This document shows, one piece after another, positions 13,421 through 14,072 of a stretch of 14,072 nt of DNA; the stretch's first letter is position 1, and every line of letters starts with the position of its first letter. Below the pieces are notes generated by a model. It was not told the DNA's origin. It ran no database searches and saw nothing but the letters and a program-made list of their open reading frames with translations. This stretch comes from Aureococcus anophagefferens. Lineage: Eukaryota > Sar > Pelagophyceae > Pelagomonadales > Pelagomonadaceae. Both the position numbers and the translations under genes were made by a program. The stretch is taken from positions 46,606 to 60,677 of the forward strand of contig NW_008705616.1 of assembly GCF_000186865.1 (NCBI RefSeq). Reading direction: 5' to 3'.

Positions 13421-14072
13421 ATGGCCGCAGCAAAGGCAGTGGAAGTCATGGTCGAGGCCATGGCCAAGGCGAGTTTTCCTCAGATTCTGCTAAATCAAAG
13501 GCCTCTCTCTCCAAAAAAATAGGCGGTGGAGATCGTCCTCCTCAATCGCATCATGCATCCCTTTGACCTGTCCCGCAGCCCTGGGCGGACGCGGTTCAAT
13601 GTCGAGGTGGACGAGGTCGATGTGTCGCGCGGCGCCGCGGTCGCGCCGGGGCGCCGCGCCGCGCGCGCAGGCCGCGCGCGCCGACCAGCCGCGCGCGCAG
13701 GTCGTGCGCGGCCTCATCGAGTACTGGCGGCGCGACCCGGGCCTGCCGCTCGTGCTCCTCGTCGTCACGCGCTCGCCGAGTGGCGGCCCCGCGGCGCTCC
13801 TGGAACGGTGGGAGCTGCGCTACGCGGCCGCGCGTGGCGGCGGCGGGGGCGGCGGCGGCGAGGCCGAAGCACTCGCGAGCGTGCGGGCGCTCTGGCGGCG
13901 CCTCGTCGTGCTCCTACGAACGGTGTCCTGCGCGGCGCGGACGCGCCGTCGCGCGCGTTCGGGCGCGCGGCCGTCGCCCGGGGCGCGCTCGCGCGCCCGG
14001 ACCCCCGCGCGCCTCGCAGCTACTCCATCGCGGCGTCGCTGCCGTGCGCGCGGCTCGCGCGGCGCGCCGAGG
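13421..14072 (+). CDS. ATG13: ATG13-like autophagy protein (HORMA domain), 5' part, runs off the window
   Basis: ATG13 is the regulatory partner of the ATG1/ULK kinase in autophagy initiation. Exon 1 (13421-13468) gives MAAAKAVEVMVEAMAK. A 54-nt intron with a GCGAGT donor (13469) and TAG acceptor (13522) leads in phase to AVEIVLLNRIMHPFD and FNVEVDEVD, like the first helix and FN(L)E-DE-D strand of the ATG13 HORMA domain. After a frame change, GT at 13622 with AG at 13670 or 13700, the frame reads VVRGLIEYWRRDPGLPLVLL, LLERWELRYAAA, a Gly run, then VRALWRRLVVLLRTV. The LLE-W---Y and Y/W-R-VVLLR motifs are typical. From about 13924 another frame (VLRGADAPSRAFGRAAV) looks like the LPA-RL-R segment that should follow, so an intron or base error lies there. 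The call rests on motif order; another HORMA protein is possible. Divergent from the gene at 12767. Confidence 0.6.

Overview
The window reads as nuclear DNA of a eukaryotic alga, most likely a very GC-rich pelagophyte-like stramenopile (Aureococcus/Pelagomonas type). This placement is inferred from the eukaryotic gene set (SUMO protease, papain-fold protein, ribosomal protein eL29, an ATG13-like HORMA protein), short spliceosomal introns, compact head-to-head genes, and families of repetitive introns like the introner elements described in Aureococcus and Micromonas. No bacterial operon, Shine-Dalgarno site or CRISPR is visible.

Layout. 457-915 (-) holds the C-terminal part of an Fe(II)/2-oxoglutarate dioxygenase-like protein. 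921-3628 (-) encodes a Ulp2/SENP6-7-like SUMO protease with intact catalytic residues. Head-to-head with it, 3859-5340 (+) encodes a papain-family protein whose catalytic cysteine is Thr, so it looks like a pseudoprotease. An exact 142-bp direct repeat lies in the shared promoter (3684-3825) and again at 6252-6393, upstream of RPL29 (6648-6918, +), which has a 5'UTR intron, a 52-nt coding intron and an unusual acidic tail. Between them, 5525-6067 holds an exon-like fragment and a nested palindrome.

From about 7330 to 9060 the GC content drops. This stretch has two unrecognised ORFs, a strong hairpin and a 441-bp element with 22-bp perfect terminal inverted repeats.

From 12767 down to about 9518 (-) lies the most interesting object: one gene in at least 12 pieces. 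It has a signal anchor, a glycosyltransferase-like domain (DVRD..FQ, DQGVHN, HQYDR) and a PAN/apple-like cysteine-rich tail. Six of its introns are copies of one repeat family (A) and three are copies of a second (B). Removing them yields one continuous 535-codon frame if four introns use GC donors. This looks like a gene being cut up by intron-generating transposable elements. A 653-bp divergent promoter separates it from 13421-14072 (+), the start of an ATG13-like gene that runs off the window.

The genes do not form a pathway. The shared theme is compact gene packing with repeats placed in promoters and introns.
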